Source: Mycobacterium shigaense (lineage in GTDB: Bacteria > Actinomycetota > Actinomycetes > Mycobacteriales > Mycobacteriaceae). From it: 64,000 nucleotides of DNA. The translations under genes and the position numbers were made by a program. How positions within the stretch are numbered: the stretch's first letter is position 1; every line of letters starts with the position of its first letter. Where the stretch lies: NCBI RefSeq assembly GCF_002356315.1, contig NZ_AP018164.1, forward strand, positions 3,038,001 to 3,102,000, in the 5' to 3' direction. Below, piece after piece: positions 24,807 through 33,601 of this stretch. Below the pieces are notes generated by a model that saw nothing but the letters and a program-made list of their open reading frames with translations, ran no database searches and had not been told where the DNA came from.

Positions 24807-25192
24807 CATTTCCTTGTCGATTCAGTTGGTGCCGCACCCGTTCGCGCACATACCCATCCGCAAGTGCCCGACAGCAGTGCAGATCACACTTGAACGAAAC
24901 GCCCTTTACGTCAAGGGATCTAAACAGTCAATGTAGGCGACTATTGCTACAGGAACTTTTCTGAACGTTTCGATTGCGTAAGCGACGGCAACACCGAAGA
25001 ACGACTGAAGCGGTGAATATCATTGCGGGCGTGCAGAATTCAAATCTGCCCGACAATAGCCAAAGATAACGGCGAGCCGGTAAGCCGCTTGATGCATGCC
25101 CCGGACGATGCCGGCCACGCGAAAGCGCGCTGCGCCGCGTAACGAGCTGCGCAGGAGACGGAGTCCAATAATATATTTCTAGGCCGATCATA
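24807..25192. other. Intergenic region between the second PPE gene and the ureide operon
   Basis: 386 bp without a gene. The first ~190 bp repeat the upstream region of the other PPE gene and should hold the promoter. The remainder up to the racemase stop (25193) is AT-richer; no terminator or other feature was recognised. Confidence 0.55.
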
Positions 25193-25894
25193 TCATACAG
25201 TCGGGTAGGCGAACTCTCCACGCTTCGATGTGCCGAGCCCGAGGGTGATCAATGATTGCACGGTCAGGGTGGCGGCCGTAACGCCGTCGACGACGGGAAC
25301 CCCGAGCTCCGCTGCAATTAACGTAGACATGTCCGCCATACCCGCGCACCCGAGGACGATGACATCAGAGTCGTCGGTTCGCAGCGCGTCTCGGCAGGCC
25401 TCGGTTACCTTCGTGCGAGCATTAGCTGCGCCATCTAGGTCCAAAACAGGAATCTCGCAGGCGTGGATTCCGCGACAGAACCTTTGCATCCCATAATCTT
25501 CTGCAAGATCGACGGACTGTCCGATAGTCCGGGCAAGGGACGTCACGACGCTGAATCCGCGTCCGAGGTGGCTTGCCGTGTGCATGGCAGCTTCAGCAAT
25601 GCCGATCACCGGACCTCGCGCGATTTCGCGAGCGCCCGCTAGGCCGGGGTCGCCGAAGCAAGCCAGCACGTAGCCGTCGACGCCGTTGCGTTCACCCTCG
25701 GCCACTGCGGCCAAGACACCGGCGACGCTCATCGCGCTGTCGCGGTGACTCTGGATCGAAGGCGGCCCCGATTGTGACGTGACGCCCGTTATTTCAGTGT
25801 TCGGTCCAACCACTGCCCGTGCGCATGCCTCAATGCGTTGCGTCATTTCTCGGGTGCTGTTGGGATTGATCACCCAGATTCGCCTCAGCCTCAT
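25193..25894 (-). CDS. Asp/Glu/hydantoin racemase family protein (allantoin racemase-like)
   Basis: 233 residues from ATG 25894, which overlaps the permease stop (ATGA). I-N-P-N-S-T near the N-terminus and C-F-G-D-P-G (Cys near residue 80) and V-L-G-C-A-G-M-A-D (Cys near residue 180) are the two catalytic-Cys motifs of the HyuE/allantoin racemase group. Last gene of the ureide operon. It probably interconverts (R)- and (S)-allantoin so that both can be used by the allantoinase (inferred). Confidence 0.85.
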   Translation of the reverse strand: MRLRRIWVINPNSTREMTQRIEACARAVVGPNTEITGVTSQSGPPSIQSHRDSAMSVAGVLAAVAEGERNGVDGYVLACFGDPGLAGAREIARGPVIGIAEAAMHTASHLGRGFSVVTSLARTIGQSVDLAEDYGMQRFCRGIHACEIPVLDLDGAANARTKVTEACRDALRTDDSDVIVLGCAGMADMSTLIAAELGVPVVDGVTAATLTVQSLITLGLGTSKRGEFAYPTV

Positions 25895-27426
25895 GACAGT
25901 GGCGCTACCTTCAAACCGCAACGGGTGGCCAGCACATGGTATGTGCCGAAAGCTAGTCCAGATCCGATGAACCAGCTGTACTCGGCGAGGGCATGTAGCC
26001 CGCCATTATTGTTGGCCAGCACCGGAATAAGAGAAACGATAGCCCCAACCGCGGTAGCGACCAGTGCCGCAGGGTTGTAACCCTTGCGATACCAATATTT
26101 GGCGTCTGGGTTCATCGAGAACAGGTCTTCGATTACTACCTGCTGCTTGTGCACCAAGTAGTAATGCGCGATGAGCACACCGAACAACGGTCCGATGAAC
26201 GCCCCCAGCGACTCCAGAGTGTAGTGGATGACATCGGGATTGTTGTAGAGGTTCCAGGGCGTGATCAACACCGAACCGACTGCGGCGATCATGCCGCCCG
26301 CACGCCAGCTGATCGACTGGGGGCGGATATTGGAGAAATCGAACGCCGGGCTGATGAAGTTCGCCACGATGTTGATGCCAATGGTAGCGATGGTAAAAGT
26401 CAACGCACCCAACACGATTGCGGTGGTGCTGCCAATATGCGCCACGGTCTGCACCGGATCGGTGATCAACTCACCGAAGACCGGAACGGTGGCCGCGGTG
26501 GTGAAGAGCACCAGCAACGAGAACACCAGAAAATTCACCGGGAGCCCCAGGAAATTGCCCTTCTTCACCGCGCTGAAACTTCGTCCATAGCGTGAGAAGT
26601 CACCGAAATTAAGCATCGGACCAGAGAAGTAGGACACCACCAGCGCGACGGCTCCAGCCATCACGGCAAAAGTGCTGCCATGCTTCGTCCCGCCCAGGTC
26701 GAAACCGACGTGCCAATGCGATCGGCAGAGAAGATATCCACACAACAGCAGCATCACGACGTATACGGCAGGTCCACAGAAGTCGATGAATCGTCGGATG
26801 GATTCCATACCGCGCCAAAAGACCGCAGCTTGCACACTCCACAACAGCACAAAGCTGATCCAACCCAACAACGGCAGGCCCACAAAGCCGTAGTGGTGCA
26901 CGTCGTCGATTGCAGCAAGTGCGGGAAAGAGCTTCAGCAGCACAACATTGAGGGCCGACGATGCCAGGTAGGTCTGTATGCCATACCACGCCGTCGCAAC
27001 CAAGCCGCGGATGATCGCTGGGATATTCGCACCCAAGACCCCAAAAGCACTGCGGCAGATCACCGGGTAGGGCACTGCTGCCTGTTGGCTGGGCTTTGCC
27101 ACCAGATTGCAGAGGACGTTGACGATAGCGATGCCGGTCACCAAGCACAGCAGTACCTGCCAACTCGACAAACCCAACGTGAATAAGCTACCCGCCGTGA
27201 CGTAACCGCCTACGCTGTGCACGTCCGACATCCAGAAAGCAAAGATCTGATAGACGCCCCACTTTTGCTCGCGAAGCGGCACCAAGTCCTCGTTGGCTAG
27301 GCGCGGGTCTTGGCCTGACCCGACCGGTTTTCGCGCCGATAAGCCTGCTGAGGTGTGCACTAAGTCTCCGGTGTCAGTAACGGTCTCGGGCGATCCGTTC
27401 GTGGTGACGGTCTCAGGTATCAGCAT
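25891..27426 (-). CDS. NCS1-family ureide (allantoin/hydantoin) permease
   Basis: 511 residues, ~12 membrane segments, with N-D-L-style N-terminus P-L-R-E-Q-K-W-G-V-Y-Q-I-F-A-F-W-M-S-D-V-H-S-V-G-G-Y, C-R-S-A-F-G-V-L-G-A-N and G-P-M-L-N-F-G-D-F-S-R-Y, as in Mhp1 and PucI. Position among allantoin genes suggests import of allantoin or a related ureide. Its start overlaps puuE by 14 bp and its stop overlaps the racemase, so it is coupled to both. Confidence 0.88.
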   Translation of the reverse strand: MLIPETVTTNGSPETVTDTGDLVHTSAGLSARKPVGSGQDPRLANEDLVPLREQKWGVYQIFAFWMSDVHSVGGYVTAGSLFTLGLSSWQVLLCLVTGIAIVNVLCNLVAKPSQQAAVPYPVICRSAFGVLGANIPAIIRGLVATAWYGIQTYLASSALNVVLLKLFPALAAIDDVHHYGFVGLPLLGWISFVLLWSVQAAVFWRGMESIRRFIDFCGPAVYVVMLLLCGYLLCRSHWHVGFDLGGTKHGSTFAVMAGAVALVVSYFSGPMLNFGDFSRYGRSFSAVKKGNFLGLPVNFLVFSLLVLFTTAATVPVFGELITDPVQTVAHIGSTTAIVLGALTFTIATIGINIVANFISPAFDFSNIRPQSISWRAGGMIAAVGSVLITPWNLYNNPDVIHYTLESLGAFIGPLFGVLIAHYYLVHKQQVVIEDLFSMNPDAKYWYRKGYNPAALVATAVGAIVSLIPVLANNNGGLHALAEYSWFIGSGLAFGTYHVLATRCGLKVAPLS

Positions 27427-28420
27427 CGACCTCAGTCCCCCTTGTCATTTGGCGGTCACACCGCGAAGTCCCGCCGCCTGCCGGATGTACACGGCGCCAA
27501 TGGTGAGCGATGTCAATACGTTTGGTGATCCATACACCCGAATGCGATTGCACGTGGTCGAGGAAGCGTTCCAACGCGACCGTTCGTGCCGGGCGGCCCA
27601 CCAGCCTGCAATGCAAGCCAACCGACAGCATCTTGGCGGCGCCTGCCTCTCCTTCTGCGTAGAGACAGTCGAATGCGTGGCGAAGATGGGCAAAAAACTG
27701 ATTACCGTTGGCGAAGCCCGCCTGCGACGCAAATCGCATGTCATTGGTGTCCAATGTGTATGGGACAACCAGGTGATCGATCCGGTTGCCGCCATCCCAC
27801 ATCGGCACCCAATACGGCAAGTCGTCGGCGTAGGAATCCGAATCGTAGAGAAAGCCGCCGTGCTCGATCAGCAACTGCCGCGTCTGTGGGGAATCGCGGC
27901 CGGTGTACCAACCTAGCGGTGCCGCGCCGGTCAATTCCTGCAAAAGCTCGACAGCCTGCGCCATGTGTTCACGCTCGATCTCGGGTGGGACCATTTGGTA
28001 GGACTGCCATGCCAACCCGTGACAGGCAATCTCATGACCCAGCTCGCGGAACGCGGCGACGGCTTCGCTATTGCGTTGCATAGCCCGGGCGACCGCGAAG
28101 ACGGTCAGTGGCAGCTCGCGCCGTTCGAAGACCCGCAATATTCGCCATAACCCGGCTCGCGATCCGTATTCGTAGAGCGATTCCATACTCATGTGCCGGT
28201 TCGGAAATGCTTCTGCCGGAACCATTTCGGACAGAAAAGTCTCCGAGGCCACCGACCCGTCGAGCACGTTGTTCTCGGCGCCCTCTTCGTAATTAAGGAC
28301 GAACTGCACGGCGATGCGGGCATTTCCCGGCCACTGTGGATCGGGGGGCGTCGGACCATAGCCGATCATGTCGCGAGTCGTATCCAGCACAGCGCCCGCC
28401 CTATCGCCAGGCACGTTCAA
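27413..28420 (-). CDS. puuE: Metal-independent allantoinase, polysaccharide-deacetylase fold
   Basis: 335 residues. N-terminus R-D-M-I-G-Y-G-P-T-P-P-D-P-Q-W-P-G-N-A-R-I-A-V-Q-F-V-L-N-Y-E-E-G (shown piecewise) is typical of PuuE allantoinases, which open the allantoin ring to allantoate without metal. G-H-E-I-A-C-H-G and Y-T-G-R-D-S-P are also present. Start TTG 28420 is the longest; GTG 28390 would give a start closer to family proteins. The C-terminus is ~25 residues longer than usual and runs into the permease start. Overlaps allantoicase by 20 bp. Confidence 0.87.
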   Translation of the reverse strand: MNVPGDRAGAVLDTTRDMIGYGPTPPDPQWPGNARIAVQFVLNYEEGAENNVLDGSVASETFLSEMVPAEAFPNRHMSMESLYEYGSRAGLWRILRVFERRELPLTVFAVARAMQRNSEAVAAFRELGHEIACHGLAWQSYQMVPPEIEREHMAQAVELLQELTGAAPLGWYTGRDSPQTRQLLIEHGGFLYDSDSYADDLPYWVPMWDGGNRIDHLVVPYTLDTNDMRFASQAGFANGNQFFAHLRHAFDCLYAEGEAGAAKMLSVGLHCRLVGRPARTVALERFLDHVQSHSGVWITKRIDIAHHWRRVHPAGGGTSRCDRQMTRGTEVDADT

Positions 28421-29411
28421 CGTGACTACGTGCGGCCGCAGTCAATTCGCCAAACAGCCGCAGCCTGGCTATGCCACCGTCGGGGTAAATATCGAGCCGC
28501 GCTTCGGTAACCGGGCAAGAAGCGGTGACTTCGAATCGGTGCCGGGTATCGGGGAGCAGATCCGTACGAGCCAGCAACGGCGCCCAAGCACCGTCTGGCC
28601 CACGGCCGGTCAAGGCCGCCTGCGCAGGACTGTTGCCCAGGAAATGCGAGGTATCAATCTCCGCCACCCGGACCAAACCCTCACCTGCGAGCCGGATCTG
28701 CACCCACTCGTTGCCGGGCTCGCGGCGCCGTGCCGTCTCCCAGCCCTCGCCCATCACCCGAGCAACCCCGGGAAACAATATGTTCTGCGGCGCGCCGAAG
28801 AAGCCATTCGAACAGCCGATGATCAGCCCGCCGTTTTCCACAGCGGCCAGATCAACAGGGCCAAAACCAAGGAACCTCGGATCAGGTCGGCCTTCGCCGT
28901 GCACCCGCAACCGGGCTACCCCGCCATCGGGATAGATATTGAGCCGCACGTGGGTCCAGCGCTTGTCCGAACTGACCTTGAAAAAGTTGCGCGCATCGCC
29001 GGATACCTTGGCACGAGGCACCAATGTTTCCCAATTATTCTGTGCTGCAACATCTTTAGCTTTCGGATAACCATCAATCACGATCGCTTCCACAGATACT
29101 TCCGGCGGGTAGTTGCCCTTGAACCAGGCAGTGTCGACCACGATTCCCCGAACCACACCGGGAATCCCGAGCCGCACTATCGCCTGGTCGTACCCCTGAT
29201 CACGGCGCCTGCGCGTTTCCCAGCCGTCATAGATTTGTCCCTTGTGGCCAAAGGTGGCTGGTCGATAGACCGCCGGCTCGGCAGCTACCAAGTTCTCCTT
29301 TTCGGCGAAAAACTCGTCGTTGGCCCAAATCACTGCGCCACCCAAGGAACGCAGCGCCAGATCGGGCAACGCCGTGAAACCGGGCGACTCAGAATCACAG
29401 TGCGCGATCAT
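28401..29411 (-). CDS. alc: Allantoicase
   Basis: 336 residues with two tandem allantoicase domains: Y-D-G-W-E-T-R-R-R-R-D (about residue 60-70) and G-E-G-W-E-T-A-R-R-R-E (about 230-240), each followed by a W-x-x-V-R-L-N-I-Y-P-D-G-G-x-A-R-L-R type beta strand. It splits allantoate to ureidoglycolate and urea in the cytosol. ATG overlaps the upstream stop (ATGA). Together with puuE it gives the core of allantoin breakdown; no ureidoglycolate lyase or urease is adjacent. Confidence 0.92.
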   Translation of the reverse strand: MIAHCDSESPGFTALPDLALRSLGGAVIWANDEFFAEKENLVAAEPAVYRPATFGHKGQIYDGWETRRRRDQGYDQAIVRLGIPGVVRGIVVDTAWFKGNYPPEVSVEAIVIDGYPKAKDVAAQNNWETLVPRAKVSGDARNFFKVSSDKRWTHVRLNIYPDGGVARLRVHGEGRPDPRFLGFGPVDLAAVENGGLIIGCSNGFFGAPQNILFPGVARVMGEGWETARRREPGNEWVQIRLAGEGLVRVAEIDTSHFLGNSPAQAALTGRGPDGAWAPLLARTDLLPDTRHRFEVTASCPVTEARLDIYPDGGIARLRLFGELTAAARSHVERAWR

Positions 29412-30646
29412 GAGCGCACCATCCGGCGTTCCAACAAGCGGTGCAAAGTGTCGGAGTCGCAGTTGGGCGCCAGGCTAGTGACCTCGTCTTCACTGAAGGC
29501 TCCGCAGCCCATCCCGCGTATCACGCCAGCTGCCAATGCCGCTGCAGTGGCCGGCTCGTCGACCACAGACCCTTTCGTACGATCCAGATATGCCTCCAAC
29601 CGAGGCACTGCGGCTTCCAAAAGGCTGCGGTAAAACCCAAATGTTGCTAGCCATCGGGTAATCAAGTGACCGGGATGCATGTCCCAACCCTGGTAGTAGC
29701 CTCGGGTCAACGACTCGGTCACCAGTTCATAGTGGTTTCGCAGCGCCATCCGCTGGTGCTGATGAGACCCATCAGGCACCACCTGAGTCGAGCCGTCACA
29801 CACCCATACCCCGGTTTGTGCGGCCGCGACCGACATCACCGACTTTGCGTGATGAGCGATCGGGTGATCCAACGACTGATAAGGCGAGGCAATATTGCAA
29901 GCCGTACTATAATCGTACGTGCCGTAATGCAATGCACTGCAACGTGATTCGGATAATCCGATCGCCTTTGCGACGAGCACGGTTCCATCCGCGGCGATGA
30001 CCGCCTGCGGGCTTTCAATCTGTAGCTCGAAACGCAGGGATCCCTCCGGCAGCCCATGCACCGACTCAAGCTCTTCACAGAGCAATACCGCGGCCCGAAC
30101 CTGCTGTTCGACGAGAAGTTTAGGGATCGTGAAGACAAAGCCTTTTGGCAGACCCCCGGCACCATCCAGGACAAGCTCCAGTGTTCGCAGGCTGCGTCGA
30201 AAGTCTGCGGAGGTAATGCCTTTGATACGAACACCGCACGAGACAGCACCGGCGCCAGCGGTAAACGCCTCCAAGATTGCTCCGGCACCACGCGCGTCAC
30301 TGTCTTCGACCCTGTCACCACGATCGCCATAGCCATCTTCGAAGTCCAGGCGCAGGTCCTGTATCGGACTGTCCGCCAAAACATGGTACACATTGCGCAG
30401 CAGACCATGTTTGTCCAGATCTATTAGCAGATCCACATGAGCGTCAGCCAGGCGCCGCGCCCTATCCCCCCACACCGACGCGAGATCAGCAGGCGCATCG
30501 GCCGCGCTCACATAAACGGTGTGGATCGGCTGCAACCCGCACCGAAGGTCGCCCGGGTACCGGGCGTCGAGAGTTGCGTCGACGTCGGCCACTATCGCAG
30601 CTATTTCATCGAGTCTTGAAGCTAACTCATGGTGCGTTCGCGTCAT
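29408..30646 (-). CDS. Aldolase/citrate-lyase-like protein (DUF6986-type) of the ureide operon
   Basis: About 412 residues from ATG 30646. It looks like the HpcH/HpaI-citrate lyase beta TIM-barrel family: L-R-L-D-F-E-D-G-Y-G-D-R-G-D (acidic metal-site loop, about residue 110), G-V-R-I-K-G, and F-E-L-Q-I-E-S-P-Q-A (second acidic ligand). As I recall such a protein is found beside allantoicase in other actinomycetes. First gene of the operon, so it may act on glyoxylate or ureidoglycolate released by allantoicase; reaction not established. A 30685 start is possible but would include the direct repeats. Confidence 0.72.
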   Translation of the reverse strand: MTRTHHELASRLDEIAAIVADVDATLDARYPGDLRCGLQPIHTVYVSAADAPADLASVWGDRARRLADAHVDLLIDLDKHGLLRNVYHVLADSPIQDLRLDFEDGYGDRGDRVEDSDARGAGAILEAFTAGAGAVSCGVRIKGITSADFRRSLRTLELVLDGAGGLPKGFVFTIPKLLVEQQVRAAVLLCEELESVHGLPEGSLRFELQIESPQAVIAADGTVLVAKAIGLSESRCSALHYGTYDYSTACNIASPYQSLDHPIAHHAKSVMSVAAAQTGVWVCDGSTQVVPDGSHQHQRMALRNHYELVTESLTRGYYQGWDMHPGHLITRWLATFGFYRSLLEAAVPRLEAYLDRTKGSVVDEPATAAALAAGVIRGMGCGAFSEDEVTSLAPNCDSDTLHRLLERRMVRS

Positions 30647-30653
30647 TCGGCAA

Positions 30654-30679
30654 TCGTATATTATGGAAATAATCGTATA
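30654..30679. promoter_or_regulatory. Direct-repeat/inverted-repeat element before the ureide operon
   Basis: TCGTATA occurs at 30654-30660 and again at 30673-30679, 19 bp apart, around ATTAT-GGAA-ATAAT, itself an inverted repeat. The whole element is AT-rich and lies 8-33 bp upstream of the first gene's ATG, where a repressor could block transcription or translation. No regulator gene is adjacent. Confidence 0.5.
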
Positions 30680-30742
30680 GCTCAATGGCGATACCGCAAC
30701 TTGAACCGCAACGTCGCCTCGCGCGTTGGCGCCGCACCGGCA

Positions 30743-31816
30743 TTACACTGCGATTCGGCGGCCGTCGACCCCGAAGAAGTGCAGGTGGCCGGGTTCGGGG
30801 TGCAGCCGCACCCGGCTGCCCTTCTGTGGCGGGTTGCGACCGTCGGCGCGCGCCACGATGTTTTGCGCGATGACCGTGCCGGCATCGGCGATTCGGCCGT
30901 ACAGGTAGGCGTCGGCGCCCAACTCCTCGACCACGTCGACTTCCATTTCGACGCCGAGCCCACCCAGTTCGAAGTGCTCAGGACGGACCCCGACGACGAC
31001 CTCGCTCGCCCTGGCCGCGATCTTTCGCGGCAACGGGATGGGCCAATCCCCCAGCGCCACGGTCGAATCGACGATGGGAAGGGTGAACAGGTTCATCGCA
31101 GGCGACCCGATGAATCCGGCGACGAAAACGTTCGCAGGGTTGCGATACAGCTCACGTGGTGCCGCGAACTGCTGCAGCAGACCGTCGCGCAGCACCGCGA
31201 CGCGGTCGCCCATGGTCATGGCCTCGACCTGGTCATGGGTGACATACACCATCGTAGTCTTCAGCCTGCGCTGCAGGGCGGCGATCTGGTTGCGGGTTTG
31301 CACCCGCAGTTTCGCGTCGAGATTGGACAACGGCTCGTCCATCAAGAACACCTGGGGGCGGCGCACGATCGCGCGGCCCATCGCCACCCGCTGTCGCTGG
31401 CCGCCGGAGAGGTCCTTGGGCTTGCGATCCAGATACGGTTGCAGGTCAAGGAGCTTTGCCGCATCCAGAACCCGCTCCCCGATCTCAGCCTTCGGGATCT
31501 TCGCGATCTTGAGCGCAAATCCCATGTTCTGCGCCACCGTCATGTGCGGGTACAGGGCATAGTTCTGAAACACCATCGCGACGTCGCGGTCCTTGGGATC
31601 GACGTTGGTGACGTCACGGTCGCCGATCCGGACGCAGCCCGAGTCCACCGATTCCAGCCCCGCGACCATCCGCAGCGAGGTCGTCTTGCCGCATCCGGAC
31701 GGGCCCACTAGAACGACGAACTCGCCGTCGTCGACGAACAGGTCCAGGGCGTCCAGCGCGGGCCGATCGGAGCCCGGATAGCACCGTGTCGCCTGTTCAA
31801 AGCTCACCGAAGCCAT
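30743..31816 (-). CDS. Sugar ABC transporter ATP-binding protein (Rv2038c-like)
   Basis: 357 residues from ATG 31816. Walker [10 protein letters not shown], signature [16 protein letters not shown], Walker [15 protein letters not shown]-loop Y-V-T-H-D-Q. The C-terminal third is an MalK-type TOBE domain (V-V-G-V-R-P-E-H-F). It drives the two permeases upstream. Its last 43 codons have a decayed copy at 21741-21872. Two bp from the permease stop. Confidence 0.93.
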   Translation of the reverse strand: MASVSFEQATRCYPGSDRPALDALDLFVDDGEFVVLVGPSGCGKTTSLRMVAGLESVDSGCVRIGDRDVTNVDPKDRDVAMVFQNYALYPHMTVAQNMGFALKIAKIPKAEIGERVLDAAKLLDLQPYLDRKPKDLSGGQRQRVAMGRAIVRRPQVFLMDEPLSNLDAKLRVQTRNQIAALQRRLKTTMVYVTHDQVEAMTMGDRVAVLRDGLLQQFAAPRELYRNPANVFVAGFIGSPAMNLFTLPIVDSTVALGDWPIPLPRKIAARASEVVVGVRPEHFELGGLGVEMEVDVVEELGADAYLYGRIADAGTVIAQNIVARADGRNPPQKGSRVRLHPEPGHLHFFGVDGRRIAV

Positions 31817-31818
31817 TG

Positions 31819-32661
31819 TCAGCCACTCATTCCGGTCACCGCGATGCCACGGACAAACGAACGCTGCGCCACCGCATAGATGAGCACCAGCGGAATCATG
31901 ATGAGCATCGAGGCAGCCATGATGACCGGCCAACGGGCGACGTATTCTCCCCGCAGCCGGACCAGGCCCAGAGTCAGCGTGGCCAGGCTGTTTCGCTGAA
32001 TCATCAACAGCGGCCACAAAAATTCGTTCCAGACGTTGACCCAGGTGAGCACTGCGAGCACCATCACTGCCGGCCTGGCATGGGGCAGCAGAATCCGCCA
32101 GTAAACCTGCCACGGCGAGCACCCATCGAGAATCGCGGCTTCCTCGAGGTCCCCGGGGAGCGTTTGGAAGAACTGCCGCATCAGATACGTGCCGAACGCG
32201 CTGCCGAACAAGCCCGGCACGATCATCGCCGAGGGAGTGTCGACCCAGCCTGCGACGCGCATGATGATGAACTGCGGGATCACGGTGACTGTCAGCGGAA
32301 CCATCAGGGTGCCGAGATACAGGACGAACAGGGTGTCGCGGCCACGGAATTGCAGGCGCGCGAAAGCATATCCGGCGAGCGAGCAGAAAAAGACCTGCCC
32401 GGCCGTGACGCATCCGGCGTAGAGCACCGTGTTTCCGAACATGCGCCAGAACGGCATCACCGCGAACACCTCAGCGTAGTTCGACCAGCGCGGGTGGGCA
32501 GGAAGCAGCTTCGGCTCGCTGATCTCGCCCTCTCGCTTCAGCGATCCCGAAATCGCCCAGGCGATCGGGAACAACCAGACCCATGAGATGGCGAGCAGCG
32601 CGATGTAGACCGGAACCGCGCGCAGGACGCTGCGCTTGACAATGCGCTCAGCTAAGGCCAC
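31819..32661 (-). CDS. Sugar ABC transporter permease (Rv2039c-like)
   Basis: 280 residues, six membrane segments, with the ATPase-contact loop [15 protein letters not shown] (EAA motif) near residue 180. MalG-type carbohydrate permease. GTG start overlaps the partner permease gene by 14 bp. Confidence 0.92.
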   Translation of the reverse strand: MALAERIVKRSVLRAVPVYIALLAISWVWLFPIAWAISGSLKREGEISEPKLLPAHPRWSNYAEVFAVMPFWRMFGNTVLYAGCVTAGQVFFCSLAGYAFARLQFRGRDTLFVLYLGTLMVPLTVTVIPQFIIMRVAGWVDTPSAMIVPGLFGSAFGTYLMRQFFQTLPGDLEEAAILDGCSPWQVYWRILLPHARPAVMVLAVLTWVNVWNEFLWPLLMIQRNSLATLTLGLVRLRGEYVARWPVIMAASMLIMIPLVLIYAVAQRSFVRGIAVTGMSG

Positions 32662-33601
32662 GAGACGCCTCCAGGGAACGTCGCCGGGTGATCCGCAGCT
32701 GAACCACGGTCAGCACCAACAAGATCGCGAACATCACCCATGCCAGTGCCGAAGCATAGCCGAACTCCAGGAAGGAGAACGCATGCTGGAACAGCATGAT
32801 GCCGAGCACATAGGTCGAAGTCTCCGGCCCGCCATTGGCGCCGTTGAGGACATAGACCATGTCGAACGCCTGGAAGGCCTGGATGATCGAGATGACGACG
32901 ACGAACGAGATCGATCCGCGGATCAGCGGAAGCGTGATGAATGCGAACTGCCGCACCTCGCCCGCGCCGTCGATTTTGGCCGCCTCGTAAACAGTCCCGG
33001 GAACTCCCTGCATCGCGGCCAGCAGGATGACGGTGGCGAATGGAACGCTGCGCCACACGCTGAGCACACACAGCGATGCCATCGCCCAGTGAGGGTCGAC
33101 CAACCACGGGATGGGACCGATCCCCACCCAGCCGAGCATGATGTTGAGCAAGCCGTTGTCGGTGTTGAAGACGAATTGCCACACGACCGCCATCACCACC
33201 GAAGAGATGGCCAACGGCAGAAAGACGATGGTGCGAAAGATCGTGATGCCCTTCACCTTTCGGTTCAACACGCCGGCCACGATCAGACTGACGACGACGG
33301 TGGGCACCACCGTCCCGATAGTGAACACCACGGTGTTGCGGATCGCGATGAGAAACAGCGGATCGGATGTGAACAGCTGCTCGAAGTTGTCCAGTCCGAC
33401 GAACCTTGGCGGGTTGAACACATCCCACCGCTGAAAGCTCATGTACAGCGAGAACCCGAGCGGGAAGAGCAGGAATACGGCGACCGCGAGCAGGTTCGGA
33501 GCCACGAACAGGCGCCCGGCCCATTCGCGCCGGCGCGAAGGAGGCACGCCGGCCGGTCGTGTCGCGCGCGTGGCTCTGGGGGAGGTCTCGGTCGACGTCA
33601 T
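32648..33601 (-). CDS. Sugar ABC transporter permease (Rv2040c-like)
   Basis: 317 residues from ATG 33601, which overlaps the binding-protein stop (ATGA). MalF-type permease with six segments and the EAA loop Y-E-A-A-K-I-D-G-A-G-E near residue 215. Upstream open frame to 33718 is a shadow of the binding-protein gene. Confidence 0.92.
   Translation of the reverse strand: MTSTETSPRATRATRPAGVPPSRRREWAGRLFVAPNLLAVAVFLLFPLGFSLYMSFQRWDVFNPPRFVGLDNFEQLFTSDPLFLIAIRNTVVFTIGTVVPTVVVSLIVAGVLNRKVKGITIFRTIVFLPLAISSVVMAVVWQFVFNTDNGLLNIMLGWVGIGPIPWLVDPHWAMASLCVLSVWRSVPFATVILLAAMQGVPGTVYEAAKIDGAGEVRQFAFITLPLIRGSISFVVVISIIQAFQAFDMVYVLNGANGGPETSTYVLGIMLFQHAFSFLEFGYASALAWVMFAILLVLTVVQLRITRRRSLEASRGLS

Larger units (their letters stand above)
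22170..24995 (-). repeat. Tandem duplication of a PPE gene with its promoter
   Basis: The two PPE genes and about 190-230 bp before each start share sequence. Unit 1 spans 22170 to about 23580 and unit 2 spans 23748 to about 24995. Divergence is spread over the whole unit, so the duplication is not recent. Confidence 0.85.

Noticed and set aside
23349..25192. Possible hidden pe or esx gene next to the PPE genes
   Set aside because: No W-x-G small protein or PE N-terminus was found in either gap on either strand.
30743..32413. 556-residue ATPase with long N-terminus
   Set aside because: The extra part is the wrong frame of the upstream permease; ATG 31816 with the A-S-V-S-F-E-Q-A start fits the family.
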